Assembly: GCF_051020515.1 (NCBI RefSeq)
Contig: NZ_CP194857.1
Span: 2,976,001 to 3,040,000 of the forward strand
DNA: 64,000 nucleotides
Direction of reading: 5' to 3'
From: CALKWS01 sp051020515
GTDB lineage: Bacteria > Actinomycetota > Actinomycetes > Actinomycetales > Beutenbergiaceae
Shown here in pieces: positions 55,374-63,134 of the stretch (positions are counted from its first letter, which is position 1; every line of letters begins with the position of its first letter). The notes beneath the pieces are model-generated. The model did no database searches. It saw only the letters and a program-made list of their open reading frames with translations, and was not told the origin of the DNA. The translations under genes were made by a program, and so were the position numbers.

Positions 55374-56075
55374 TCAAGGGGCCTGATCGCTGCTGCCGTC
55401 GGCGTTGTCGCCGGCGGCTTCGACGTCCTGGGCTCGGGCCAGCAACTCGTCGAGGTCCGGGTTGAGGGTGGCGAAGAACCTACCCTTGGTGGCGCCGGCG
55501 GGCCGATTCGCAGGGTCGCGGCGGCCCTCGAACCGGTCCACCAGTTCTTTGATGTCCTCGGCGAGCTCGGCCATCTCCTCGGGGGTGGCCCAGAACGTGG
55601 AGGTGTTCACGGTCACCGCCGGCACCCACGTGCGGTCCTTCATATAGGCGGGCGCCTCGCGCAGGAACTTGATCACCCGGGCGGCCTCGCGCTGGACGTA
55701 GAGAGCGCCCAGTTCGGTCGACTCTGCGATCCCGGTGGGATCATCCCGATCAGGGCGCATGTCGCGGGACTTGTGAATCGAACGCCACGGCTTCTCCGTG
55801 CCCCGGGCTTTCCCGGCCCCGGGTTCGGCCCGCTCGATGAAGCGGCCGCCAGCCAGGATCCGCAGGTGGAAGGAGCAGTTCGCCACGCTCTGATCGAGTT
55901 TGGCGGCGATCTCACTTGCGGTGGCCTCGGTGACCTCGTCGAGGATCTCCATGATCTCGATCCGCAACGGGTGGGCCAGCGCCCGCATCACCGCAGGGTC
56001 GGTGCTGCGGTACTCGGCCCGGCCGGGTTGGTCCTGGTCCTCGGGGGAGGCGGTCGTTTCGCTCACCTCAGGCAC
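55374..56075 (-). CDS. ArsR-type (HTH_20) winged-helix regulator
   Basis: 233 residues. Winged helix at about residues 25-105: RALAHPLRIEIMEILDEVTEATASEIAAKLDQSVANCSFHLRIL. The C-terminal part is helical with no metal-site cysteines, so a ligand or antibiotic sensor is likelier than a metal sensor. The first codons overlap the stop of the upstream small ORF by 8 bp, and MFS follows downstream. The TTGCG repeats in front of the operon are its likely binding sites. Confidence 0.88.
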   Translation of the reverse strand: MPEVSETTASPEDQDQPGRAEYRSTDPAVMRALAHPLRIEIMEILDEVTEATASEIAAKLDQSVANCSFHLRILAGGRFIERAEPGAGKARGTEKPWRSIHKSRDMRPDRDDPTGIAESTELGALYVQREAARVIKFLREAPAYMKDRTWVPAVTVNTSTFWATPEEMAELAEDIKELVDRFEGRRDPANRPAGATKGRFFATLNPDLDELLARAQDVEAAGDNADGSSDQAP

Positions 56076-56202
56076 CCCGGGTGTGCAGAGTCGCCTGGGC
56101 GCGGAAGCGGTCCTGCCGGCGTTCGGCGATCTCGGCGGCGATCTGGCTGCGTCGAGTGGTGGCGCGGCGGATGGTGCTCAGGTGCGGGGTGGTGCGGCGC
56201 AT
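56068..56202 (-). CDS. Small Arg-rich protein, copy 1 (operon leader)
   Basis: 44 residues, MRRTTPHLSTIRRATTRRSQ then IAAEIAERRQDRFRAQATLH. GAGAGGA lies upstream of the ATG. It overlaps the ArsR-type gene by 8 bp and so is translationally coupled to it. A paralogue with the same promoter layout lies 280 bp upstream. It could be a translated leader that controls the regulator-exporter operon, or a small effector; neither is shown. Confidence 0.65.
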   Translation of the reverse strand: MRRTTPHLSTIRRATTRRSQIAAEIAERRQDRFRAQATLHTRGA

Positions 56203-56233
56203 AATCTGCGTCCTCTCTGGTGGCTCATGCACA

Positions 56234-56278
56234 ACAGTACTTGCGAAAGGGACGTTGCGCAAGACGTATTGCGAAAGG
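56234..56278 (-). promoter_or_regulatory. Promoter with three 14-bp-spaced TTGCG iterons, copy 1
   Basis: TTGCG occurs at 56241, 56255 and 56269 on the plus strand, exactly every 14 bp, in the contexts CTTGCGAAAGG, GTTGCGCAAGA and ATTGCGAAAGG. On the minus strand a promoter TTGCGC (56262-56257), 17-bp spacer, TACTGT (56239-56234) overlaps the first two repeats. The small ORF starts 38 bp from the array. Confidence 0.7.
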
Positions 56279-56359
56279 TTCATTGTGAGCGTGGGGCGGG
56301 GGAGCCGCTCGCGGACTGGGCTCCGCATTGCCGGCGAGTCCGGCAGGTTCGCCGCCGAA

Positions 56360-56482
56360 TCAGACCGGCCGTGCGTGCAGGGAGGCCTGGGCCCGGTGCA
56401 GGTCGTGGCGGTGCTGGGCGGCCTCGGCTGCGATCTGGGAGCGCCGAGTGGTGCGGAGGCAGGTGGGGGCGATGCGTCGCAT
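56360..56482 (-). CDS. Small Arg-rich protein, copy 2
   Basis: 40 residues, MRRIAPTCLRTTRRSQ then IAAEAAQHRHDLHRAQASLH, clearly paralogous to the 44-residue protein downstream (shared TTRRSQIAAE, RAQA, LH). GAAAGGA precedes the ATG. It is not followed by its own regulator gene, so promoter plus small ORF appear to be tandemly duplicated ahead of the ArsR-MFS operon. Confidence 0.6.
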   Translation of the reverse strand: MRRIAPTCLRTTRRSQIAAEAAQHRHDLHRAQASLHARPV

Positions 56483-56513
56483 GGTGCTGGTCCTTTCGGT
56501 GGGTGTGAACACA

Positions 56514-56573
56514 ACACTACTTGCGAAAGGAGCATTGCGCAAGGGGTATTGCGAAAGAGATGTTGCGCATGCG
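56514..56573 (-). promoter_or_regulatory. Promoter with four 14-bp-spaced TTGCG iterons, copy 2
   Basis: TTGCG at 56521, 56535, 56549 and 56563, exactly every 14 bp, alternating TTGCGAAAG and TTGCGCA(A/T)G. The minus-strand promoter TTGCGC (56542-56537), 17 bp, TAGTGT (56519-56514) has the same geometry as copy 1, and the small ORF again starts 38 bp away. Confidence 0.7.
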
Positions 56574-56685
56574 CTGATGTGAGCGTCCGCGCCGGGCGCA
56601 GGCGGCTACGGCGCGCGAAGGAACGCGATCCAGGGACACGGATCGCCCACTGAGGCGCATGCGCGAGCAGCCCTGACCTGCTGTC

Positions 56686-57534
56686 TCAGGTGTCCGTGCC
56701 GGACACCACCCGGTGGGCTCCGGTGTAGACGTTCAGCCGGTCACCGCGGTTGAACGCGACCAGGGTCAGGCCCACCTCCTGCGCCAGTTCCACCGCGAGG
56801 GCGGAGGGTGCCGAGACGGCCGAGAGCACCGGGACCCCTGCCATCGCTGCCTTCTGCACCAACTCGAACGAGGCCCGCCCCGAGACCTGCAGCACCGTGG
56901 CGCGCAGCGGAAGGTGATCCTCTCGCAACGCCCAGCCCACCACCTTGTCCACCGCGTTGTGGCGACCCACGTCCTCCCGCACGCAGAGCACGGACGGGGC
57001 ACCGTCATCGTCTGCGGTGAACAGTGCCGCGGCATGGACCCCACCGGTACGCCCGAAGACCTCCTGGCGCTCACGCAGGCGCTGCGGCAGCGCCAGCAGG
57101 TCGGCCAGGGTGAACCGGACGTCGTCGTCGGCTACCGGGTACGCCGAGGTCTTGCGGATCGCCTCGATCGAGGCGGTCCCGCACACCCCGCAACTGGAGG
57201 TGGTGTAGACGTGCCGCGCCAGGTCGGGCAGCACCACGTCCTGGCTCAGGTGCACACTGACGACGTTGTAGTCACGCTCTCCCTGCGGGGTGAGGCCGTC
57301 GTAGGCGATCTGGCGCACCTGGTCCGACCGCCGGATCACGCCCTCGGAGACCAGGAACCCGATCACCAGATCCAGGTCGGAGCCCGGCGTGCGCATCGTC
57401 ACCGAGAATGCGCTGGCCCCCACCCGGATCTCCAACGGTTCCTCACCGGCGATCTGGTCGGCCCGCTCCCGCCGCCCGCCGTCGGCGTCCAGGCGCAGCA
57501 CCGGCCATCGTTTTACGATCCGCGCCATCGGCAA
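56686..57534 (-). CDS. fdhD: Formate dehydrogenase accessory sulfurtransferase
   Basis: 282 residues. FdhD moves sulfur from the IscS persulfide to the bis-MGD molybdenum cofactor of formate dehydrogenases. TTSSCGVCGTAS holds the catalytic CxxC; LDLVIGFLVSEGVI and CVREDVGRHNAVDKVVGW are family motifs. ATG at 57534 or 57528 (MARIVKRW). It is divergent from the molybdoenzyme gene it presumably serves, 80 bp away. Confidence 0.95.
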   Translation of the reverse strand: MPMARIVKRWPVLRLDADGGRRERADQIAGEEPLEIRVGASAFSVTMRTPGSDLDLVIGFLVSEGVIRRSDQVRQIAYDGLTPQGERDYNVVSVHLSQDVVLPDLARHVYTTSSCGVCGTASIEAIRKTSAYPVADDDVRFTLADLLALPQRLRERQEVFGRTGGVHAAALFTADDDGAPSVLCVREDVGRHNAVDKVVGWALREDHLPLRATVLQVSGRASFELVQKAAMAGVPVLSAVSAPSALAVELAQEVGLTLVAFNRGDRLNVYTGAHRVVSGTDT

Positions 57535-57614
57535 CTCACCTCCCGCTTCGTCGGGTCCGCGCAGGCGCAGGCGCCTACGATGAACCGCACACCCGAGGAT
57601 AGGGCGGTGCGGAC

Positions 57615-59925
57615 ATGACCGAGGACGAGCTCAAGGTCACAACGCCGCCGGACAGCGCCGTCGGGGCGGCGGGGGTGACCACGGCACTTCGGCACGTGCT
57701 GCGCGAGATGGGCCCGGTGCGCGGCGCCGCCGGCCTGTTGAAACTCAACCAGCCCGACGGCGTGGACTGCATGAGTTGTGCGTGGCCGGACCCGGAGGCA
57801 GGGGAGCGAAGTCATGCCGAGTTCTGCGAGAACGGCGCCAAGGCCCTGGCCAGTGAGGCCACCCGGAAACGGGTCCGCCCGGAGTTCTTCGCCGAGCACT
57901 CCATCGCCGATCTGGCCCGGCGCGACGACTATTGGCTGAACCGCCAGGGCCGCCTGACCACCCCGATGCTCAAGGAGGCCGGGGACACGCACTACCGGCC
58001 CACCACGTGGGAGCAGGCGTTCACGCGCATCGCCACCGAACTGCGCTCCCTCGCCCATCCGGACCAGGCGGCGTTCTACACCTCCGGGCGCACCTCCAAC
58101 GAGGCAGCGTTCCTGTACCAGTTGATGGTGCGCGGATTCGGCACGAACAATCTGCCGGACTGTTCGAACATGTGCCACGAGTCCTCCGGGGAGGCGCTGG
58201 GGCGCACGATCGGGATCGGTAAGGGGTCGGTCACGCTGCACGACGTGCACGTGAGCAAATTGATCGTGATCGCCGGCCAGAACGCCGGCACCAACCACCC
58301 GCGGATGCTCACCGCCCTGGAGAAGGCCAAGCGGAACGGGGCCACGATCGTGTCGATCAACCCGCTGCGTGAGGCCGGCCTGGGCCGGTACAAGAACCCG
58401 CAGAGCGCCCGGGGCCTGCTCGGGCGGGGTACCCAGTTGGCCGATCTGCACCTCCCGGTCCGCCTGGCCGGTGACCTGGCGCTGTTCCAGGGGCTGGGCA
58501 AGTTCCTACTCGACGCCCACCGGGCCGGCCGGCGCACCCCGGGCCGGGCCGGGGCGATCGATGAGGAGTTCCTGGCGCAGCACACCCACGGCTTCGAGGA
58601 CTACGCCGCGGGTCTGGCAGCAACCGACTGGGCGGACATCGAGACCGCCAGCGGCCTGAGCCGGGACCAGATCGAAGAACTGGGCGGGTTGCTGCTGGCC
58701 TCCGAGGCCACCGTCTTCGCCTGGGCGATGGGCCTGACCCAGCACCGGCACGCGGTGCCCACCATCACCGAGATCGTCAACGTAGCCCTGCTGCAGGGCA
58801 ACCTGGGCAAGGCCGGGGCCGGGCTGCTGCCGGTGCGCGGGCATTCCAACGTGCAGGGGGACCGCACGATGGGGATCTACGAGAAGATGCCCCAGCCCTT
58901 CCTGGACGCACTCGGCGCCGAGTTCTCCTTCACCCCACCGATCGAGCACGGGGTGGACACCGTGAACGCGGTGCGGGCGATGCGCGACGGGCGGGTCCGA
59001 TTCTTCATGGCGATGGGTGGAAACTTCGTCAAGTCCGCCCCGGACACCGCCGTCACCGAGGCCGCGCTGGCCTCATGTGCGATGACGGTGCACGTAGCCA
59101 CCAAGCTCAACCACACCCACCTGGTGCCGGGACGGGCCTCGCTGCTGCTGCCCTGTCTGGCGCGCTCGGACCTGGACGTCCGGGCCGGAGGGCGGCAGCG
59201 GGTCAGCGTGGAGGACTCGATGTCGATGGTGCACGCCTCCTCCGGTCACCTGCAGCCGCCGTCGAAGCAGTTGCGCTCGGAGATCGCCATCGTGTGCGGG
59301 ATCGCCCGGGAGCTGTTCACCGACTCCCGGGGCCGTCCCCTTCCCGGTGCGCCGGAGGCGGACTGGGAGCGCCTGGCGGCTGACTACCGGCTGATCAGGC
59401 GCCACATCGAGGCCGTGGTACCCGGGTTCACCGATTTCGAGGCCAGGCTGGACCACCCCGGCGGATTCCGCCTGCCCCACGGTCCCCACGACGTGCGCAC
59501 CTTCGACACCAAGACCGCCAGGGCAACATTCAGCCGCAACGACCTGTGGTGGCCGCAGGTCCCACCGGGGCGGCTGCTGCTGCAGACGCTGCGCTCCCAC
59601 GACCAGTTCAACACCACCGTGTACGGGATGGATGATCGCTACCGGGGGATCACCGGAGGGCGACGGGTGGTCATGGTGAACAAGGCCGACCTGACCGAAC
59701 TCGGACTTGCCGACGGTGACCTGGTGGACCTGGTCTCGGAGTGGCGTGATGGTTCGGAGCGCCGGGCCCCCGGGTTCGGGGGTGGTGGTCTATGACACCC
59801 CGCGCGGGTGCGCCGCAGCCTACTTCCCCGAGACGAACGTACTGGTGCCGCTGGATGACACCGCGATCGACTCGGGCACCCCGGTCTACAAGTCGGTGGT
59901 GGTCCGGCTCGAGCCGACCCGGTGA
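57615..59925 (+). CDS. FdhF/YdeP-family molybdopterin oxidoreductase (frameshifted near the end)
   Basis: About 769 residues, bis-MGD enzyme. DGVDCMSCAWPDPE near residue 50 is the YdeP-type N-terminal motif; YTSGRTSNEAAFLYQLMVRGFGTNN, SNMCHESSG, GQNAGTNHPRM and MGLTQHRHAVP are cofactor-binding segments. The frame breaks in a C/G run near 59770-59780; the last 50 residues (VVYDTPRGCAAAYFPETNVLVPLDD) lie one frame over. No signal peptide, so cytoplasmic. No FdhB/C-like electron-transfer subunits are nearby; fdhD next door supports molybdenum-cofactor use. Formate is a possible but unproven substrate. Confidence 0.9.
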
Positions 59926-60110
59926 AATGCGCCCGCACCGGGCGCGGTCAGTGAAGATGAACGACGAGAGTGAGGCAATCCAGCCAGACCGGCCGAACGC
60001 TCGGGACAACTCGGGGGACCTGGGCTCCCAGCGGGCGTAAGGTGGTGCGATACCCGGTTGGCTCGGGTCTGTTCGACAGCGACGATGCGACGGTCCAGGA
60101 GGAACCAGCG

Positions 60111-60314
60111 ATGACGCAGGTACCCAGCGGCGATTCCCACGATCTGGCGGTACTGCGCCGTTGGGAGAACGCCGGCGGCGATTGGGAGGTCGTGGCTCGC
60201 GGAGAGACATCGGTGCGGATCGCGCTGTGCCGATGCGACGGGGGCGAGGAGGTGGAGCGGATCACCTCCACCGATCCAGCGCTCCTGCGCTACATCGTGG
60301 AGGCGAGCCACTGA
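60111..60314 (+). CDS. Small conserved-type protein, 67 residues
   Basis: Start MTQVPSGDSH with CAGGAGG seven bases upstream. ENAGGDWEVVARGETSVRIALCRCDGGEEVERITSTDP: a short beta-rich protein with a CRCDGGEE turn. Short proteins with this pattern seem common in actinobacteria (from memory). It stands between the molybdoenzyme and the convergent MscS gene. No function is known. Confidence 0.7.
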   Translation: MTQVPSGDSHDLAVLRRWENAGGDWEVVARGETSVRIALCRCDGGEEVERITSTDPALLRYIVEASH

Positions 60315-60333
60315 CCTCAGCCCGGGGTCGAAC

Positions 60334-61461
60334 TCAGCCCCGGGTGATGGACCCACCCGTGCGGCCACCGGTGTTCCCGGCTGCTCCGGCAGTGGTGGCG
60401 TCCTGCCTGGCGCCGGTCGCGCGGCCGGGTTCGGGGAGCATGCGCACGCGGGTCTGTGGAAGCGCCTCGGGGTTGTGCTCCTGGAGCCACTTCACCAGGG
60501 ATTCCCGGACGTCCAACCGCAGGAACCACACCGCGTCGGGGTCGTCGGCGCTGACGCTCGCGCGCACCTGCACGTAGCCGGCGCTGGCATCGGTGATGAC
60601 CAGGTTCGCCGAGCGGCCGTTGAAGTGATCGGAGGCGTTCACCACCCGGTGGAACTCCGCGCGCAGGCCTTCGAGGTCGATCCGCCAATCGAGGTCGAAG
60701 AACACCGTGCCGGTGATGCGGTCATCGCGCCTGGTCCAGTTCTCGAACGGGGTGGCGGTGAAGTAGGTGGACGGCAGCACCAGACGGCGCTCGTCCCAGA
60801 TCTTGACCACCACGTAGGTCAAGGTGATCTCCTCGATCGTGCCGTACTCGCCTTCGACGATGACCGTGTCATCGAGTCGGACGGCGTCACTGAAGGCCAG
60901 TTGCAGGCCGGCGAAGAGGTTGCCCAGCGTGGACTGTGCCGCCAGCGCTGCCACCACCGAGGCCAGGCCCGCGGAGGCCAGCAGGCCCGCCCCGACCGCA
61001 CGCACGCCCTCGAAGGTGAGCAGGACTGCTGCCACGGTGAGGACCACCATCAGCACCAGCAGCACCCTGCGGGTCACGTGCATCTGGGTCTGCATCCGCA
61101 ACGCGTCGCGGGTTCCCATCCGCTTGCCGGCCCGGTGCACGACACCGTCGACGATGAACAGGATGATCGCGGTGACCAGCCAGGCCACGTTGATGATCCA
61201 CAGCACCTGCAGGACGTGGGCGACCAGGTCCCACCGTTCGGCCCCCTCCCCCCGAGGACGGTTCGCGGCTACCACGGCGTTCGCGGCGATCACCAGCGCC
61301 AGCACCAGGAACGGCACTCGGGTGCGCCGCACCAGGTACTTCACCGATGGCCATCGCCCCACCATTCGCAACGCCAGCGCGGGCACGCCGACGCCGACCG
61401 CCAGCGCGATGGCCAGGGCAATGCCGGCGGAGGTCAGCAGTTGTATCAGATCGTCAGGCAT
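60334..61461 (-). CDS. MscS-family mechanosensitive channel
   Basis: 375 residues. Membrane helices near 8-28, 45-65, 85-105, 130-165; the pore helix and start of the beta domain read AALAAQSTLGNLFAGLQLAFSDAVRLDD, then VVVKIWDERRLVLPSTYF. Opens under osmotic downshift to release solutes. A disordered Ala/Gly/Thr tail ends the protein. The start MPDDLIQ at 61461 is chosen over an upstream in-frame ATG at 61647 because the extra residues overlap the ferredoxin gene and are not hydrophobic. Confidence 0.9.
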   Translation of the reverse strand: MPDDLIQLLTSAGIALAIALAVGVGVPALALRMVGRWPSVKYLVRRTRVPFLVLALVIAANAVVAANRPRGEGAERWDLVAHVLQVLWIINVAWLVTAIILFIVDGVVHRAGKRMGTRDALRMQTQMHVTRRVLLVLMVVLTVAAVLLTFEGVRAVGAGLLASAGLASVVAALAAQSTLGNLFAGLQLAFSDAVRLDDTVIVEGEYGTIEEITLTYVVVKIWDERRLVLPSTYFTATPFENWTRRDDRITGTVFFDLDWRIDLEGLRAEFHRVVNASDHFNGRSANLVITDASAGYVQVRASVSADDPDAVWFLRLDVRESLVKWLQEHNPEALPQTRVRMLPEPGRATGARQDATTAGAAGNTGGRTGGSITRG

Positions 61462-61570
61462 GCCCCCACTGTGGCTGCTGAACCCGGCCCACGCCAAGTG
61501 CCGGTGAGCCGGCTCACCGTTGGGGTGCCGCTCCCGAGTTCCTCCAAGGATCATTGTGTAAACTGTGGCA

Positions 61571-61924
61571 ATGACGTACGTGATCGCACAGCCGTGTGTG
61601 GACGTCATGGACCGCTCGTGTGTGGACGAGTGTCCGGTCGACTGCATCTACGAGGGTGGCCGAAGCCTGTACATCCAGCCCGACGAGTGCGTGGACTGTG
61701 GGGCTTGTGAACCGGTCTGCCCGGTTGAGGCGATCTACTACGAGGACGATCTGCCGTCCGCGTTCGCCGCCTACTTGGAGGACAACGCCGCCTTCTTCAC
61801 CGAGACTCTGCCCGGTCAGCCCGAGCCACTGCACTCACCCGGCGGCGCCGCGCGAGTTGGGGCGCTCGACGGCGACACCGCGTTGGTCCGGAGTCTCCCG
61901 CAGACCCCGGGGGGTCTGTCATGA
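61571..61924 (+). CDS. fdxA: Seven-iron ferredoxin
   Basis: 117 residues. Small electron carrier. MTYVIAQPCVDVMDRSCVDECPVDCIYEG gives the [3Fe-4S] cysteines and CVDCGACEPVCPVEAI the [4Fe-4S] cluster; DELPSAFAAYLEDNAAFF-type C-terminal helix is typical of actinobacterial FdxA. ATG at 61571 is preferred over GTG at 61565. Its stop overlaps the regulator gene start by 4 bp (ATGA). Confidence 0.95.
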   Translation: MTYVIAQPCVDVMDRSCVDECPVDCIYEGGRSLYIQPDECVDCGACEPVCPVEAIYYEDDLPSAFAAYLEDNAAFFTETLPGQPEPLHSPGGAARVGALDGDTALVRSLPQTPGGLS

Positions 61925-62685
61925 AGCCCACCCAGCCGGCCGAGCCCACCCAGCCGGCCGAGCCCGCCCAGCCGGCCGAGCCCGCCCGGGCGGCGATCCA
62001 GCGTCCCCGACCCGCCCGCCCCGGCCGGCGCGAGCAGGTGCTCCGGGCGTTGAAGAGTGCCGAGGGACCGCTGAGCATCGCCGGAATCGCCGAGCAACTC
62101 AGCGTCCATCCCAACACGGTCCGGTTCCACCTCGAGGCATTGAGCCGAACCGGCCAGGTGGAGCAGGTCGCGGGCAAGCCCACCGGGCCCGGCCGTCCCG
62201 CGGCACTGTTCCGCGCGGTGCCGGGCATGGATCCCTCAGGGCCCACCCAGTACCGGATACTGGCGCGCATCCTGGCCCAAGACATCGCGGCCGGGCCGGA
62301 TCCTCGGTCCCGGGCGATCGAGGCCGGGCGCCGGTGGGGTGCCGCGCACGCGGAGGAACTCGGGGGCCCGGCTGCCTCCGATGAGGAACCTGGCGCGGGC
62401 GCTGCCCCCGGCACCGAGCGCCTGATGCACCTGATGGAGGAGATGGATTTCGATCCCGGCCTGCAACCGGGACAGCCCGGTTCGGTAGGCCTTCGGCACT
62501 GTCCGTTCCTGGATCTGGTTGCTGAGTTCCCCACCGTGGTCTGTTCTCTGCATCTGGGCCTGATGCAGGGGGCCATGGGGGAGTGGAAGAGTGGCACCGA
62601 GGTCACCGAGCTGGTCCCGTTCGCCCAGCCGGATCTGTGCGTGGCGCACCTGCGTCCGTTGGCGCCGGGTCCCTCCCGCGGGTAG
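61921..62685 (+). CDS. Winged-helix regulator with conserved C-terminal cysteines
   Basis: 254 residues. A leading (QPAEPx) repeat (residues 4-22), then a winged helix: EGPLSIAGIAEQLSVHPNTVRFHLEALSRTGQVEQV. The C-terminal domain has HCPFLDL, TVVCSLHLGLMQGA and DLCVAHL: three spaced Cys plus His, a pattern seen in regulators that bind a metal or Fe-S cluster. Coupled to fdxA (4-bp overlap), so iron-sulfur or redox sensing is a fair guess. Distantly SufR/ArsR-like. Confidence 0.8.
   Translation: MKPTQPAEPTQPAEPAQPAEPARAAIQRPRPARPGRREQVLRALKSAEGPLSIAGIAEQLSVHPNTVRFHLEALSRTGQVEQVAGKPTGPGRPAALFRAVPGMDPSGPTQYRILARILAQDIAAGPDPRSRAIEAGRRWGAAHAEELGGPAASDEEPGAGAAPGTERLMHLMEEMDFDPGLQPGQPGSVGLRHCPFLDLVAEFPTVVCSLHLGLMQGAMGEWKSGTEVTELVPFAQPDLCVAHLRPLAPGPSRG
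61929..61987 (+). repeat. 18-bp tandem repeat at the start of the regulator gene
   Basis: Three copies of CAGCCGGCCGAGCCC(A/G)CC in tandem encode QPAEPT/QPAEPA. In-frame and within the disordered N-terminus. Confidence 0.8.
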
Positions 62686-62753
62686 GCGCCGATCGGGCTC
62701 CTGCCCGGGCGAGGGACTGTGCTAGCAGGCATGATGGAGCCCGAGGAGGATCC

Positions 62754-63134
62754 ATGGACAGTGTTTCGCTGGCCGATCTGGGCACCACGCTGCTGCAGAA
62801 GGCCCGCAGCAACAAGGCCGGCCGCGCGGCGCGGACCATCCACGGTGGTCGCGAGCACGTACTGCGCCAGACTCTGATCGCCCTGGCCGCCGGGCGACAC
62901 CTGGGTGAACACGACACCCCGGAGGAGGCCACCTTGCAGGTCCTGAGCGGACAGGTGCGCCTGCACTGCACCGACCGGCAGGTGTGGGTGGGGCGCACCG
63001 GTGAGTACGTGGTGATCCCGCCGGTGCGGCATGACCTGGGCGCGCTGGAGGAAGCGGTGGTGCTGCTGACTTCCACGGTCACCCCGCACCGGGCGACCTC
63101 CCAGGACCCTAGTGAGCAGGAAGGTGAATCTTGA
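62754..63134 (+). CDS. Cupin-domain protein
   Basis: 126 residues, one small beta barrel: LGEHDTPEEATLQVLSGQVRLHCTDR is the first cupin motif (here with H-x-T-P-E-E), and GEYVVIPPVRHDLGALEEAVVLLT the second with its His. Probably binds a divalent metal. ATG follows GAGGAGGA. It overlaps the SDR gene by one base (TGATG), so they form a pair; no reaction can be named. Confidence 0.82.
   Translation: MDSVSLADLGTTLLQKARSNKAGRAARTIHGGREHVLRQTLIALAAGRHLGEHDTPEEATLQVLSGQVRLHCTDRQVWVGRTGEYVVIPPVRHDLGALEEAVVLLTSTVTPHRATSQDPSEQEGES

Noticed and set aside
45971..56600. Genomic-island integration at tRNA-Ala with an attachment repeat
   Set aside because: I found no integrase gene and no second copy of the tRNA 3' end by reading; kept only as a general observation.
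61462..61647. N-terminal extension of the MscS protein
   Set aside because: The extra 62 residues overlap fdxA, are not membrane-like, and the start at 61461 begins directly before the first helix.
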